The position numbers were made by a program, and so were the translations under genes. A stretch of DNA of 6,165 bases from CAYYKK01 sp964467935. GTDB taxonomy: Bacteria > Myxococcota_A > Polyangia > Polyangiales > Polyangiaceae. The DNA lies in the NCBI GenBank assembly GCA_964467935.1, contig CAYYKK010000384.1, positions 1-6,165 of the forward strand, read 5' to 3'. The number at the start of each line of letters is the position of its first letter. Position 1 is the first letter of the stretch. Shown one piece after another: positions 6,143 through 6,165 of this stretch. Below the pieces are notes generated by a model, which had not been told where the DNA came from, did not search any database, and was given only the letters and a program-made list of their open reading frames with translations.

Positions 6143-6165
6143 GCGTCTGCCTTTCAGTTGGTGGT

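Noticed and set aside
6143..6165. A promoter upstream of the first visible gene.
   Set aside because: Only 23 bp are available. They hold a ribosome site but no room for -35 and -10 elements, and an upstream gene of the same operon may lie outside the window.

Overview
The window is high-GC DNA (about two thirds G+C by eye) with strong G/C third-position codon bias. All recognisable genes lie on the minus strand, packed end to end. The base composition, Shine-Dalgarno style and protein families point to an actinobacterium. The genus cannot be fixed from this sequence, nor can it be decided whether the DNA is a plasmid, an integrative conjugative element or chromosome.

Read in the direction of transcription (from 6142 down to 1), the layout is: (1) a 100-aa two-helix membrane protein resembling a VirB2/TrbC-type pilin or small T4SS subunit; (2) a 249-aa single-pass membrane protein with a proline/serine linker and an exported domain, a candidate VirB8/TcpC-like subunit; (3) a 547-aa polytopic VirB6/TrbL-like channel protein with a long Gly/Ala/Ser-rich tail; (4) a 503-aa SCO6880-family protein with an N-terminal two-helix hairpin; (5) a 542-aa VirB4/TraC-type ATPase with intact Walker A and B motifs; (6) the first 99 residues of a further membrane protein, cut by the window edge, that looks like the N-terminus of a VirD4/TraG/TcpA-type coupling protein. 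Junctions are 11 bp, 1 bp, 1-nt overlap, 1-nt overlap and 4-nt overlap, so this is one translationally coupled operon with no intergenic space. About 23 bp precede the first gene, so its promoter, if it has one here, is outside the window.

Together the genes describe the inner-membrane part of an actinobacterial conjugation-type type IV secretion system: a pilin-like or small membrane subunit, a VirB8-like exported domain, a VirB6-like channel, a VirB3/VirB4-N-like membrane protein, the VirB4 motor and the start of the coupling ATPase. No relaxase, transfer origin, peptidoglycan hydrolase, integrase or plasmid replication gene lies inside the window.

Two signals go beyond routine annotation. 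First, a 51-bp two-part perfect inverted repeat (5610-5660) sits exactly in frame inside the linker of the 249-aa protein. Second, the small two-helix protein aligns without gaps, at about one third identity over 66 residues, with the first helical hairpin of the VirB6-like protein, suggesting shared ancestry between the small subunit and the channel. A weaker third copy may follow in tandem.
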